Assembly: GCF_033807715.1 (NCBI RefSeq)
Contig: NC_084601.1
Span: forward strand, 18,654,690 to 18,718,689
Reading direction: 5' to 3'
DNA from: Cololabis saira
Lineage: Eukaryota; Chordata; Actinopteri; Beloniformes; Belonidae
DNA length: 64,000 nt
The notes below the pieces were generated by a model. The model saw nothing but the letters and a program-made list of their open reading frames with translations, ran no database searches and was not told the origin of the DNA. Made by a program: the position numbers and the translations under genes. Of the stretch, positions 1 to 22,736 are shown piece by piece; position 1 is the first letter of the stretch; each line of letters begins with the position of its first letter.

Positions 1-545
1 CCACTTTTCAAACTCATGCTTTAGTCCCCCCCAGCTTTTTTACAGTTTAAGAACTAACGGTAGACTCAGCCTGTATTACAAATCATCCAGACACTGTGCG
101 AAGAGCCCCGTTCCCTCTCCTCCCTCCTCCCTCAGTGCGGCTCAAGGATGATTTATGGTTCCGCGTTAAATCGACGCAGAGCATACGGCGTAGGTTACGC
201 GGCTGGCGCACCGTACAGTGCGCGTCGCCGCGTACCCTACGGCGTAAGCTCTGCGTCGATTTAACGCGGACCATTATTTAGGCATAATTAGGCTTAACTA
301 GTGTGTGCGTATGTGACAGACGCGCATGGGACGATTGTGAAATACGGAATAAACTGTTTTATATTAATTCTAATTCCAAATTACGTAACAATTCCGTATT
401 TCAAGGGACGGGTGGCAGCCCACTCACCGCGGCTGCAGCTCCAGCAGCAGCTGAGAGTCCTGACTGATGCTGAGCTTCACAGGGACACGATCAGCGCTAT
501 TTTATTATAAGTCTGATATATGTTGTGATATGTGATGACATTATT
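1..545 (-). repeat. Foldback repeat X, copy 1 (cut by window edge)
   Basis: An interspersed repeat that also occurs at about 49608-50190 on the opposite strand; reverse-complementing this copy aligns along nearly all of that one. It contains a strong inverted repeat: arms near 160-206 and 224-272 begin and end in GCGTTAAATCGACGCAGAGC and its complement, and both carry the motif TACGCCGTAGG. The outer part holds a run of C that reads as a G-run on the other strand. It continues beyond base 1, so its terminus and target-site duplication cannot be seen. It is probably a non-autonomous DNA transposon; the superfamily is not determined. Confidence 0.6.
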
Positions 546-1131
546 AAGCTGTTAAACACACACATTCTAGATTTATATGTTTATATGGTGGAATTGTTAT
601 AAGCAGCCCCTTGGATGAATCCTGAGCTCCTGTTATTTTTATTTTTAAATCCGAGATAAGTCCACAACCCCACTTGATCTGACTGTGTACAGTCATGTCT
701 GACTATAGATTTCACCCTTAATATCATTCAGTATTACACAGGCTTGAATGACATTGAAGAGAGAGAGAAACAGAGAGATGGGGAGTGAGGAGTGAGTTTG
801 CGCGCAGTTAATACACGCTTCCAAAAGACGGTATTTGCTCCACTATTTTTGCGTGTGGCAAATAGCGCTGGCCTTTGTGAATTAGACGGTTTTTGCAATG
901 AGGCTCATTTGCATAGAAAGGGGGCAATTTTGCGCCGAATGTATGAATATTACCTAATTTACATGCATGCAAATGGCACATGCGCACAATGCCACTATTT
1001 GCTTGGCAGCGCAGTTTGTGATGCAATTCGCCCTTTGCGGGTGCTTTGTGAATTAGACGCTCTCTTTTTGTGTCATTTGCACCGGTTTAGCGGCCGCAAA
1101 AGCCGCGCAATCCTTTTGTGGATTTGGCCCT
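546..1131. other. Intergenic, no gene seen
   Basis: No coding exon is recognisable. The stretch 795-1131 alternates short motifs such as TTTGTGAATTAGACG (seen twice, near 876 and 1048) and has the look of an old interspersed repeat, but no terminal repeats were found. Homology to the second slc6a18 unit begins right after it. Confidence 0.4.
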
Positions 1132-1562
1132 AAGTCATGTGACTTTCGTACGAAACCATCTTAATCATAAGATCATAAATTGCTGATTCCGAGCTGGGAT
1201 GTTTTATGAGTTTTAGTGTTGGAACAACATTCGTGTTGGAACTGAATCTGTTTTCACTGATATTTGGTCCTGAAAATCATTTATATATACAAAAAGTATA
1301 AAAAATACAATGAACCAAAAGCGTTACTGTAAAATAAAAATATTTCTTAAATATAAGTCGTCACAAGTCTATCAATGCTCTACTGAATCTGTATAATGTA
1401 AACATCAGAATCAAAGAGAAGCTCTGTATCAGGTCTAATACGAGAGGTCTGAACTTTTTATGCATTAGAATTGAAAGACTGATTTGAATTTGGGCAGAAA
1501 AATGATTAGACGCGTCAGAATGACCTGCTGGTCCGGAGCCCGGGAGGACTGTTACTTCGACT

Positions 1563-8454
<6,892 letters not shown>

Positions 8455-9670
8455 CCTGAGGTGATGAAATGATGCAGCGCAATCCCAGCTCAGTTAGAAA
8501 GATGTTATCCTAACATTCACGTTATATCTATTTTATATCATCGAAAATTCTCCTCCCCTGGTCTCTTTGAAGTGTGTGTGAGTAAAGTTTGTCTCAAGGT
8601 GATGTCCTCTTTCTGACTCTTCCAAGCAGACTGCAGCTTTGAGGGAGAAGCACAGATTTTATTGGTTTTATGAAGAAGGAAATCAAGAAGGGAGTGGGAA
8701 TAACAGGTATAATTGTTTAGCAGTTGAACCTTCCTCTTTACTGAAAATGGGAGTGTGCTTAGCCCTGAATTAATGGATAACCTGGTGATGCTATCTCAGT
8801 ATTATACTGACCAACATGAAACCAATCACAAACTGTCTTTAAAAGAGGCTGCTTGACCCCCAAACCGTATCTTTATCTCATTAATTAAGCACGCATCTTG
8901 CCAGTTTTGCACATTAAAATGCAAACAATATCTTCTTGCAGACTAAAACGAGTTGTCAGCTCTTTTTCTCCCTCCTTTTTGCTTCTGTTTTTACCTCTGA
9001 CAGCAGCTGACTGTGCAGGACAAGCTGTCCTTGATTACGGTAGATGTCCACAGCAGACCTTAGGTTGGTACGTACCACTGGTCGAGTCTACTTTCTGCAG
9101 GTGTGCACACCTAAAACAAAGGAAGAAAATGTTCACCTCTAATAGCCTTTTTTTTGTATTGCTCTTCTCTCTTAAGACATGTTCACTTCTAAATTGACTG
9201 ACTTAAGGATTGTCTTTGTCAAAACAGAAAGAAAATGCACATATTAGTATTTATTGGGAAAGTATTGCGATGTAAATTACCAACTTTTAAACATCAGCTA
9301 TTTATGACATCACCTGATGTCCCTTTTAACTAGAGTTTAAATATGTAATAGATTTGAGGTAAAGGTTGGTTTTGCCCAAATATATTTCTCCCTCTTTCTC
9401 ACTACCTGTTATGTATTTTGTGCTGACTAAGAACTTTAAAGTTGTGTCATGACTATCGGTGGACGAGAACCTTCCGCTCTGTATTTTGCTCGCAGAGAAG
9501 ATGCATTTCGACTATGAAAGATGGAGAAAACAAATGCCAACACATGACCTGTAAAAGAGAGGATGAGAGGTGTCCTGAATGTGCCATATGGTGTTGCAAT
9601 GTACAGCAGAACTGTGCTGCCCTTATAGGGGTCCTGTGGGGACATTATCGCTGCGTCGTGATAGTGTGAT
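8455..9670. other. Upstream region of slc6a18 copy A
   Basis: No coding exon is convincing. The region matches the upstream region of copy B (28498-29900) closely, so 5' regulatory sequence was copied with the gene. A weak TATA-like TTTTAAAG on the minus strand near 8837-8844 and a TTAATTAA palindrome near 8880 are present in both copies. A short Cys-rich plus-strand frame (9442-9669) is also kept in both, but recent duplication explains this. Confidence 0.4.
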
Positions 9671-11348
9671 AGAATGCGGTTTTCGTCCCGGCTGTGGAAC
9701 CCTGGACCAGCTCTACACCCTCCGCAGGGTGCTTGAGGGTTCATGGGAATTTGCCCAACCAGTCTACATGTGCTTTGTGGATCTGGAGAAGGCATTTGAC
9801 TGTGTCCCTCGTGCCATTCTGTGGGGGGCGCTCAATTAGTATGGGGTCCGGGGCCATCTATTAAGAGCTCTCCGGTCTCTGTATGATCGGAGCAGGAGTT
9901 TGGTTCGCATTGCCGGTGTTCTGCCAATTTCTGCTGCTTTGCCAAAAAATGCTACTTAATGGTTTTCTACCTTTTTGTAGAGCTATAATTTTACTGTGTT
10001 TTACTCCCTAGCCCACTTCCTTTCCCCCCAAGTGGTCCTTGTCGCTTGCCAGGCCGTCATTGTAAATAAGAATGTTCTTAATGACCTGCCTGGTTAAATA
10101 AAGGCGAACGACTGAATGAATATCAAATAAAGCGATAGAATTGTTGTTTTTTTTCTCTTTATCGTATAATGTTCACAAAGTGTAATGCAATTCATCTCAT
10201 GGGTAGTGTATTTTGAACTATCAACTACTCAACATTCCATATTATCAATTTTACATCGTGCAAGAAATGATGCAAACTTTGAAAATTGACTGTGCGCATG
10301 CGCATAACCACAAAGTAACACTTCTCGGCAAGTAGCAAGGATTGGCAGAACACCGGCAGTAGGTCAGACTTGTTCCCAGTGCATGTTGGACTCCGGCAGG
10401 GCTGCCCTTTGTCACCGGTCCTGTTCCTAATTTTTATGGACAGGATTTCTAGGCGCAGCCAGGGGCTGGAGGGGATCCGGTTTGGGAACCTCAGGATTTC
10501 ATCTCTGCTTTTTGCGGATGACGTTGTCCTGTTGGCTTCATCGGACCGGGACCTTCAGCATGTGCTGGGGCGGTTTAAGGCCGAGTGCGACATGGCAGGG
10601 ATGAGAATCAGCACCTCCAAAACCGAGGCCGTGGTTCTCGACCGGGAGTTCAAGTATCTCGGGGTCTTGTTCACGAGTGAGGGAAAGATGGAGCGTGAGA
10701 TTGACAGACGGATCGGTGCAGCGTCCGCAGTTATGCGGTCGGTGTACCGGACCGTTGTGGTGAAGAAGGAGCTTAGTCGAAAGGCGAAGTTCTCGATTTA
10801 CCGGTCAATCTACGCACCTACCCTCACCTATGGTCATGAACTTTGGGTAGTGACCGAAAGGACAAGATCGCAGATACAAGCGGCTGAGATGAGTTTCCTC
10901 TTGGCTGGACGGTCCCTTAGCGATAGGGTGAGGAGTTCGGTCACCCGGGAGGGGAGTCAGCTGAGGTGGCTTGGGCATTTCTACCGGATGCCTCCTGGAC
11001 GCCTCCCTAGGGAGGTGTTCCAGGCATGTCCCTCCGGGAAGAGACCCCGGGGAAGACCCAGCACACGCTGGAGAGACTATGTCTCTCGGCTGGCCTGGGA
11101 ACGTCTCGGACTCCCCTCGGAAGAGCTGGAGGAAGTGTTTGGGGTGAAGAAAGTCTGGCCATCCCTGTTGAGGCTGCTGCCCTCGCGACCCAGGAATGGA
11201 TAAGCGGAAGAAAATGGATGGATGGATGGATGGATGGATGGATGGATGGATGGATGGATGGATGGATGGATGGATGGATGGATGGATGGATGGATGGATG
11301 GATGGATGGATGGATGGATGGATAGATGATGGATGGATGGATGGATGG
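9671..11348 (+). mobile_element. Rex3 (RTE-clade) LINE, 5'-truncated, copy A
   Basis: The plus-strand reverse transcriptase begins inside the fingers region at 9671 and runs to 11214, interrupted at 9917-10352 by another element. It includes RQGCPLSP (near 10393) and the catalytic FADD (near 10512), then the C-terminal region ending near 11203. The sequence CAGGGCTGCCCTTTGTCACCG matches, from memory, the classical Rex3 PCR primer site. The 3' end runs into a (GGAT)n tail (11213-11348), typical of Rex3. Compared with the other copies it lacks a short segment before EFKYLGVLF, and it lacks the endonuclease domain. Inactive. Confidence 0.9.
9917..10352. mobile_element. 436-bp TIR element inserted in Rex3 copy A
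   Basis: Ends are TGTTCTGCCAAT and its exact complement, with weaker similarity for about 30 bp inward. It is flanked by CCGG (9913-9916 and 10353-10356), a possible 4-bp target-site duplication. Removing it restores continuous Rex3 sequence. The interior contains AATAAGAATGTTCTTAATG and AAATAAAGG, motifs I associate with widespread fish repeats. No coding capacity; superfamily not assigned. Confidence 0.75.
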
Positions 11349-11551
11349 AGACCTGGGATGGGCTCCAATGCAAGAATAAGTGTAGGTGGCACTCTAAATC
11401 ACCTGCTGAAAGGACAAAGAAACAGTAACGTTCAGAAAAGTGTGATGCTCTGCAGTACTGAGGATTTATACTCCCCGTTCACAGAGCACCTACTCAAGTT
11501 GCATCAGAGGGTCTTAATCTATAATCAAAACTTATACATATCTTAAAATAT

Positions 11552-14545
<2,994 letters not shown>

Positions 14546-15514
14546 CATTTCTTATAGGAATATTGCAATGGTTTTTACTTTAAGATGAAGGTATGTGCTA
14601 GAGGTAGTGCTACAGGGATGCCTGAGCATCATGTCTCACTGCACCACCCCATCGTAGACTCTGCCAGTGGTGTTTATGGCTACAATACAGTTGGCTTTAC
14701 GGGAGGAAAAAAACACTCATAAATGAAAAATATGAAAACGGTGGACTTTGTGATAATTGCACCTGAGACAACAAGCCTAATTATGACCTATATTTGTTTT
14801 TATGTATGACTACGATTCCTTATTGCCACCTGTTGCAAGGTTTTACAGCTCTAACGGATGAACGGAGCAGCTCCTCATGTCAGATGTTTTTGTTTTATTT
14901 TTTTCCTGTTGGCAGGTAAACGCAGTCTCGAGCGACGTCTTGGGGATCTAAGGCTGGCCAGAGTCCGACAGGCTGCCAACCCAAGAACCCCACCCGACTT
15001 CTTGTCCATCCAGATGTAGACCACTCACTGGATTCATTCACAGTTCATAAAAAAATGGCAACAAACAATAATATTAGAAGGTGAAATGTGCATGTGTGAT
15101 ATTGTGCAACACTTTCCTTGACTCTCCCACTTTTTTTTTATTTTCACAAAGTGACATAAACACTTTAATATCAGATACTTTTCTTTTTATGATTTGTCAG
15201 CGATCTGAAAGAACTTAAGTCGAGAATTTAAGATATGGTGGAAACAGGAACAAAGAAAACATTTCTTCCAGTCATCCAGTATAAAACACTGAAATTATGT
15301 CACTTCTCATCAACATTCCCTTATCCAACAATGACAAGGAAATCAATATAATATCAATAAAAATTAAAGATAAACCACTCGCCAGTCGCGCCCGTGTAAA
15401 CGGCTATGTGCCTCTTTGGACTTTGGTTTACATGTTCGTTGTCATTTTCCACAAAAACAATGTGACGTTATTTTAAGATTAAATACGTGCATAGAGATAT
15501 TGTGAGTTAGAACA
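14546..15514. other. Spacer between duplication units; possible orphan exon
   Basis: Mostly AT-rich with no recognised element. At 14916-15019 a plus-strand open stretch follows a pyrimidine-rich acceptor (TTTTTTTCCTGTTGGCAG) and encodes 34 codons ending PPDFLSIQM then TAG. It could be the last exon of an unidentified gene or a gene relic. No matching upstream exon was found in the window, so it is not called as a gene. Confidence 0.3.
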
Positions 15515-15953
15515 GTAAGTCATGTGACTTTCGTACGAAACCATCTTAATCATAAGATCATAAATCGCTGATCCCGAGCTGTGATGTTTTATGACTTTTA
15601 GAATAAGTGTTGGAACAACATTCGTGTTAGAACTGAATCTGTTTTCACTGATATTTGGTCCTGAAAATCATTTATATATACAAAAAGTATAAAAAATACA
15701 ATGTACCAAAAACTTTACTGTAAAATAAAAATATTTCTTAAATATAAGTCGTCACAAGTCTATCAATCTTCTACTAAATCTGTATAATGTAAACATCAGA
15801 ATCAAAGAGAAGCTCTGTATCAGGTCTAATACGAGAGGTCTGAACTTTTTATGCATTAGAATTGAAAGACTGATTTGAATTTGGGCTGAAAAATGATTAG
15901 ACGCGTCAGAATGACCTGCTGGTCCGGAGCCCGGGAGGACTGTTACTTCAACT

Positions 15954-18900
15954 TTAGGCTCTTTGATCACTCTGTCCTTGTGCTTCAGCTTCATAGCCGT
16001 CGTTCCAGTAGGGATTAAGTTCCACTTGAGCCGGTGATGTTTTGGCTTTACAGATCAGTCTGTAGAGAGCAACTAGAGGGATGGAGACCACAGGCAGAAC
16101 ACTCAGCAGGATGATGATGGCAAACACCCAGTCTGGGTAAGGCTCCATGTCAGTCTGAGGAAACAGTTCCTGAAGAGAAACACAAAAATAAAAAGTGTTC
16201 AAATGAATTAACTGTTGAAACTTGGGATCTTTATCACTTGTTGCATTAAAGCACATGAGTCTGAATCTCTTGTTTTTTTGCAACAAGAGTTTGAAAGTTA
16301 AATAACACAATATACTTTCAACAGGCCACTTTATAAGTTATACCAGGAATACCTAATAGATAATAAATAAAGTGGCCAAAGAATGTGTGTATATAGTAGT
16401 TTAGGTCGGTAAAAACTATGGCGGTAGCTCAGATTTCTTCATCAGATAACTTGGCTTGCTTACATAAGCTGGGTTCCATGCGTGATATGTGGGGTGTCCC
16501 TGAGTCTGGGTGGCCACGTAGGCAACAAACACCACTAGGAGCATTACTGGGCTAATGACCATCCAGCACGCCTTCCAGAAGAGGTTGGGCCTCCTCCCAG
16601 TCATGAAATAGATGTCTTCACTGAAACTGTGCCAAGCGACAGGGAAAAGTTCAATTACAATAGTCGACGATGACTTTCAATAGACTACAAAGTTTCATTT
16701 TTGGAGATGAAAGAGAAGGTGCAAAAAGTTACTTTTTCATGCCATGGATGTAGATTACTCCAATAATTTCAAAGAAAGCAACGAGGAGCAGAGGCACGGA
16801 GCCCACGTAGCTGTTAAAGACTTCCACCCAGTAGTTGCCAGAGCCCAGGGTGAAGATGAGCGCGATCGAGAAGGATATCAAGCAGATGATCGCTTTGGAA
16901 GTGGGGGGGGGAGAAAAAATTAATCAGAATGAACTTAAACACTGTTTTAGTCTGAAAAAGTTTACACTGATTTTCAGGTACCTGTCGCAACTTCTTTGGG
17001 GATCCACTTGGGCACCAGGTTGAGTTCATTAATGGGTGCGAGGACACCCTCTAAGTTGCCGAACATGGACGAGAGACCCAAGCTGAGGAGCATGACAAAG
17101 AACAGTACGGCCCATACCTGAGAGCCTGGCATCTCTGTCACTGCTTCCGTGAACACGATAAAAGCCAGGCCAGTGCCTGACGCACTCTGAGGAAGGAAGG
17201 TCGAGAGATGGACAAGACGACTTTGAGAAGAGCGTAAATGTCTGTCTGTCTCTTGGGTGCAGCAGGAAAGGAGGACAGGCAAAAAAGAAGGATGTTTTTC
17301 AAAGAACCTTACCTGGTCAAGGAATGTTTGGAGGTCACACTCCCTCAGCTGCAAACTTGAGACTTTTTCTGGATATGACCCATTTAGATAATCAACCCAA
17401 TGATCATAGTTCTCCAACGTGATGTTCTGGTCGGAAATCTCAAAGTGGTTTGTCAGAGTCAGGATGTTCCTGCAGATGAAATTGGAGGAATTACTTCCAA
17501 AAATGTTTAAAACTCGATGTCAACAAGTTTAATATGCCAAAATTGGAAATGCTTGCATACTCTTCTCGACAAGAGTCAAAGCCGGCGTTGGCTTTAAATC
17601 CCAATATGGAGAAAATGGGAATGGATGCAAAAAGAGATGTGGCACTGTTTACTATTCCCACAACAAGGGTATCCCTCTCGCAGTCATTTCTGAAAAACAC
17701 AGAGCAAAAGAAAAAAAAAAGAAGTTAGTGCTTTGTAATCAGCAAACCTTAACAGGGGAGTCTCAGTCTTTACCTCTCTTCGTTATAGCTGGAGAATGCT
17801 ATAAGACCTCCAAATGCCACAGAAAGAGAGAAGAAGATCTGAGTTGCAGCATCCAGCCAGACCTGTGGGTTCTTCAGGATCTCCCACTGGAGCGAGGGGA
17901 AGAACAAAACACAGAGAGCGTCAGACGTATCTGGGACTCAAGTCACAAGCACACATCCCCAAGCACAGGGGAAGGTGGCTCAGTTGGTAGAGCGTTCGCC
18001 CATGAACCTGAAGGTCAGTGGTTCGAACCCTAGTTCCGCCAAAGTGTCCTTGGGCAAGACACTGAATCCCCCGGTTGCTCCCGGTTGTCAGGCCAGCGCC
18101 GTTGTGTATGGCAGCTCCGCCGACGACCGGTGTGTGAATGTGTGAGTGTGTGGGTGAATGTTTGCAGTGTAAAGCGCTTTGGGGCTGTAGGAGTACAGCT
18201 GGAAAGCGCTATATAAGTGTAAGCCATTTACCATTTAAGCCATTTACATCAAATGCAGAAGCTTGAACTCACATCCGGAGTGAAAAGGTACACCAAACCA
18301 TCCGTAGCTCCAGGCAGAGTGATGGCTCGGACCAGGAAGATAGTCAGAACCAGATATGGGAATGTGGCTGTCACATAAACAGCCTGAAAAGGTCAAAGGG
18401 AGCAAAAAAAAGAAGACAATTGAGCAGACCTTTACATTGTAGTTTGAGTACATATATTTGTCATCAGTGTCACTGACCTTTCCCATGGATTCGATGCCTT
18501 TGATGAAGCAGATGAAGACTATGAGCCAGGCGGTGGCCAGGCAGACGACCATCCTCCACTGCAGGGAGCCGCTGGTCTCGATGTTAGGTGTGATGTTCAG
18601 GGTCTCGCGGTACCAGAAGTAATTCACCGAAGTGCTCTTCTCACACTCGACATTGTAGCCTGCGTTACAAACACCATTACAGAATGTGATAAAAGGAGAG
18701 CAGTAATATTTCAGTTTAAAAATACATATATGTTTTCCATCCATCCATCCATCCATCCATCCATCCATCCATCCATCCATCCATCCATCCAATACCATAT
18801 CAAAACAGCTGAGTGATTCAAGTTTACAGGATTCTGTGACTTACACCCAGCTCTGAGGAAAATGATCCAGTCCACCCATTTCCCTGCCCTAATTGTACAT

Positions 18901-21900
18901 AATTCAGTATCTGCTGTTCCTCTAAAGTTTCAAAAGATGGACACCTTGTGGAGGAAGAGAGAGAGAGCAGGGAGTGGGATCACTCAAAACTTGCTGTTAT
19001 GAGCTGAGCTGTAAAAACATGTTGAAGTACTGTGTTCCTGTGGTATCACGAGTAGTTTCATCTCATGACGTACAAAAACAAAGCATGAATTAAAAAAAAA
19101 ACACATAAAGGAAAGCCTATGGTTCAAAAAACAAATCTGTGCTCCTTACCTGCCCGTCAAAGCACAATTATGAAACTTCCTTAACAGGCCTATGTAAGGA
19201 AGCATTTTGGATTGACAATCCTCTTTCTTACACATTAAATCTTACCTGAAACACGAGACTGATTGTTAACTAGTCCTTTTGGTTATTGTTTTTAACTTAA
19301 TTAATTAATTAATTAATTCATTCATTCATTCATTCATTCATTCATTCATTCATTCATTAATTAATTAATTAATTAATTAATTAATTAATTAATTAATTAA
19401 TTAATTAATTAATTAATTAATTAATTAATTACTTAATTAATTAATTAATTAATTAATTAATTAATTAATTAATTAATTAATTAATTAATTAATTAATTAA
19501 TTAATTCATTCATTCATTCATTCATTCATTCATTCATTCATTCATTCATTAATTAATTAATTAATTAATTAATTAATTAATTAATTCATTCATTCATTCA
19601 TTCATTCATTCATTCATTCATTCATTCACTTATTTCTCAAGCTAAATGTTCTTCATCATGATTGTAAATATTACATTAAACTCATTTAACTTGATATTGC
19701 CTGTATAGTACAGAACACATGGTGTATCATAGAAGTATCAACGCGAGAAGGAGTAAGAGAGGAGAGTTTCTTCTCACTTGTCAGGTTATCATTGAGTGGA
19801 CAGTAACTCCACGGCAAGGGGTCTTGGAACGAGTGAAAGAAGTACCAGAGCACCCAGGCCAGGAGTGTGTTGTAAAAGATGGACACAAGGAAGGACACAC
19901 ACATGGAGGCGATACCTGAAAACAAGGAATACAGTTTACTGGAAAAATTTTGTTTTTTTTCCCATGCAACCAGAATGCAAAATAATAATAATAGTAATAC
20001 TACTACTACTACTACGACTACTACTACTACTACTTAGTTCAGTCGGGCTCTGTGCAATAAGTTTCTCCTTCTATTGTGTAATGGGTTTTCTGGGAGTGGG
20101 AACTGACTCACTCACTCATCTCACTCATCTTCTCCCGCTTTTCCGTTACCGGGTCGCGGGGGCAGCAGCCTCAGCAGGGATGTCCAGACTTCCCTCACCC
20201 CAGACACTTCCTCCAGCTCCTCCGGGGGGAGTCCGAGGCGTTCCCAGGCCAGCCGAGAGACATAGTCTCTCCAGCGTGTCATGGGTCTTCCCCGGGGTCT
20301 CCTCCCGGTGGGACATGCCTGGAACACCTCCCTAGGGAGGCGTCCAGGAGGATCCGGTACAGATGCCCAAGCCACCTCAGCTGACTCCTCTCAACGTGAA
20401 GGAGCAGCGGCTCGACTCCGAGCTCCTCCCGGGTGACCGAACTCCTCACCCTATCTCTAAGGGAGCGTCCAGCCACCCTGCGGAGGAAACTCATCTCGGC
20501 CGCTTGTATCCGCGATCTTGTCCTTTCGGTCACTACCCAAAGTTCATGACCATAGGTGAGGGTAGGGGCGTAGATTGACCGGTAAATCGAGAGCTTCGCC
20601 TTTCGACTCAGCTCCCTCTTCACCCTCCCTCTTCTTATAGAGCTGGTCCAGTGTTCCACGACCGGGACGAAAACCGCATTGTTCCTCCTGAATCCGAGGT
20701 TCGACTATCGGCCGTAATCTCCTCTCCAGTACCCTGGCGTAGACTTTCCCCGGGAGGCTGAGAAGTGTGATCCCCCTGTAGTTGGAACACACTCTCCGAT
20801 CCCCCTTTTTAAACAGAGGGACCACCACCCCGGTTTGCCACCCCAGCGGTACTGTCCCCTTCCTCCATGCAATGTCGCAGAGGCGTGTCAACCAAGACAG
20901 CCCTACGACATCCAGAGACTTGAGGTACTCAGGGCGAATCTCATCCACCCCCGGTGCCCGGCCACTGAGGAGCTTACGAACTACCTCAGTGACCTCGGCT
21001 TGGGTGATGGATGAGCACGCCTCCGAGCCCCAACCCTCTGCTTCCTCAGTGGAAGGCATGTCAGTCGGGTTAAGGAGATCCTCGAAGTATTCCTTCCACC
21101 GTCCGACAATGTCCCCAGTCGAGGTCAACAGCTCCCCACCAGCACCATAAACGGTGCCAGCAGAGTACTGCTTCCCCCTTCTGAGGCGCCGTACGCTCCT
21201 CCAGAATTTCCTCGAGGCCGACCGAAAGTCCTCCTCCATGGCCTCCCCGAACTCCTCCCAGACCCGAGTTTTTGCCTCCAAGACTGCCCGAGCCGCGGCC
21301 CGCTTGGCCTGCCGGTACCTATCTACTGCGTCAGGAGTCCCACCGGCCAACATAGCCCGGTAGGACTCCTTCTTCAGTCTGACGGCATCCTGTACTTCCG
21401 GTGTCCACCACCGGGTTCTAGGATTGCCGCCACGACAGGCACCGGAGACCTTGCGTCCACAGCTTCGAGCCGCCGCGTTGACAATGGAGGCAGAGAACAT
21501 GGTCCACTCGGACTCGATGTCCCCCGCCTCCCCCGGGATCCGAGAGAAGCTCTCTCGGAGGTGGGAGTTGAAGATGTCCCTGACAGAGGGCTCGGCCAGA
21601 CGTTCCCAACAGACCCTCACAATCCGTTTGGGTCTGCCCGGTCTGTCCAACCTCCTCCTCCGCCAGCGCATCCAACTCACCACCAGGTGGTGATCAGTTG
21701 ACAGCTCAGCCCCTCTCTTCACCCGAGTGTCCAAGACATGCGGCCGAAGGTCAGATGAAACGACAACAAAGTCGATCATTGACCTCCGGCCTAGGGTGTC
21801 CTGGTGCCACGTGCGCTGATGGACACCCTTATGCTTGAACATGGTGTTCGTGATGGACAAACTGTGACTAGCACAGAAGTCCAACAACAAAACACCGCTC

Positions 21901-22647
21901 GGGTTCAGATCGGGGAGGCCGTTCCTCCCAATCACGCCTCTCCAGGTATCACTGTCATTACCCACGTGAGCGTTGAAGTCCCCCAGTAGAACAATGGAGT
22001 CCCCAGTTGGAGCACTATCAAGTACCCCTCCCAGGGACTCAAGAAGGCCGGGTACTCTGCACTGCTGTTCGGCCCGTAGGCACAAACAACAGTGAGAGAC
22101 CTTTCCCCGACCCGAAGGCGCAGGGAAGCGACCCTCTCGTCCACCGGGGTGAACTCCAACACATGGCGGCTGAGCTGGGGGGCTATTAACAAGCCCACAC
22201 CAGCCCGCCGCCTCTCACCCTGGGCAACTCCAGAGTAGTGGAGGGTCCAGCCCCCTTCAAGGAGCTGGGTTCCAGAGCCCAAGCTATGTGTGGAGGCGAG
22301 CCCGACTATCTCTAGCCGGTATCTCTCAACCTCACGCACAAGCTCCGGCTCCTTCCCCCCCAGCGAGGTGACATTCCATGTCCCCACTGTGAGGGTTTTG
22401 GTCCAGGGATTGGGTCGTCGAGGCACCCCGCCACGACTGCTACCCAGCCCACAGTGGGAGTGGGAACTGATGTGGGTTAATTATAGTGTGGTTGATTCTA
22501 TGTTTGGGCAAAGACTTCAGGGTTGTTTATATGTTTGTTGGAGTATGATTGTCGTCGTGCCTCGTGTCCAAGACAAATTTCTCCTAAGGGAGACAATAAA
22601 GATCCATCTTATCTTATCTTATCTTACTACTACTAATAATAATAATG

Positions 22648-22736
<89 letters not shown>

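Noticed and set aside
11196..11546. MDGW or HPSI repeat proteins at the GGAT and CCAT runs (also at 6174-6239, 18738-18791, 30389-30508)
   Set aside because: Translations of tetranucleotide repeats; at 11.2 kb the run is the Rex3 tail.
17958..18250. A functional tRNA gene at the SINE head
   Set aside because: Box A and B are present, but the sequence runs on into SINE body and an L2-type tail and lacks a clean acceptor stem.
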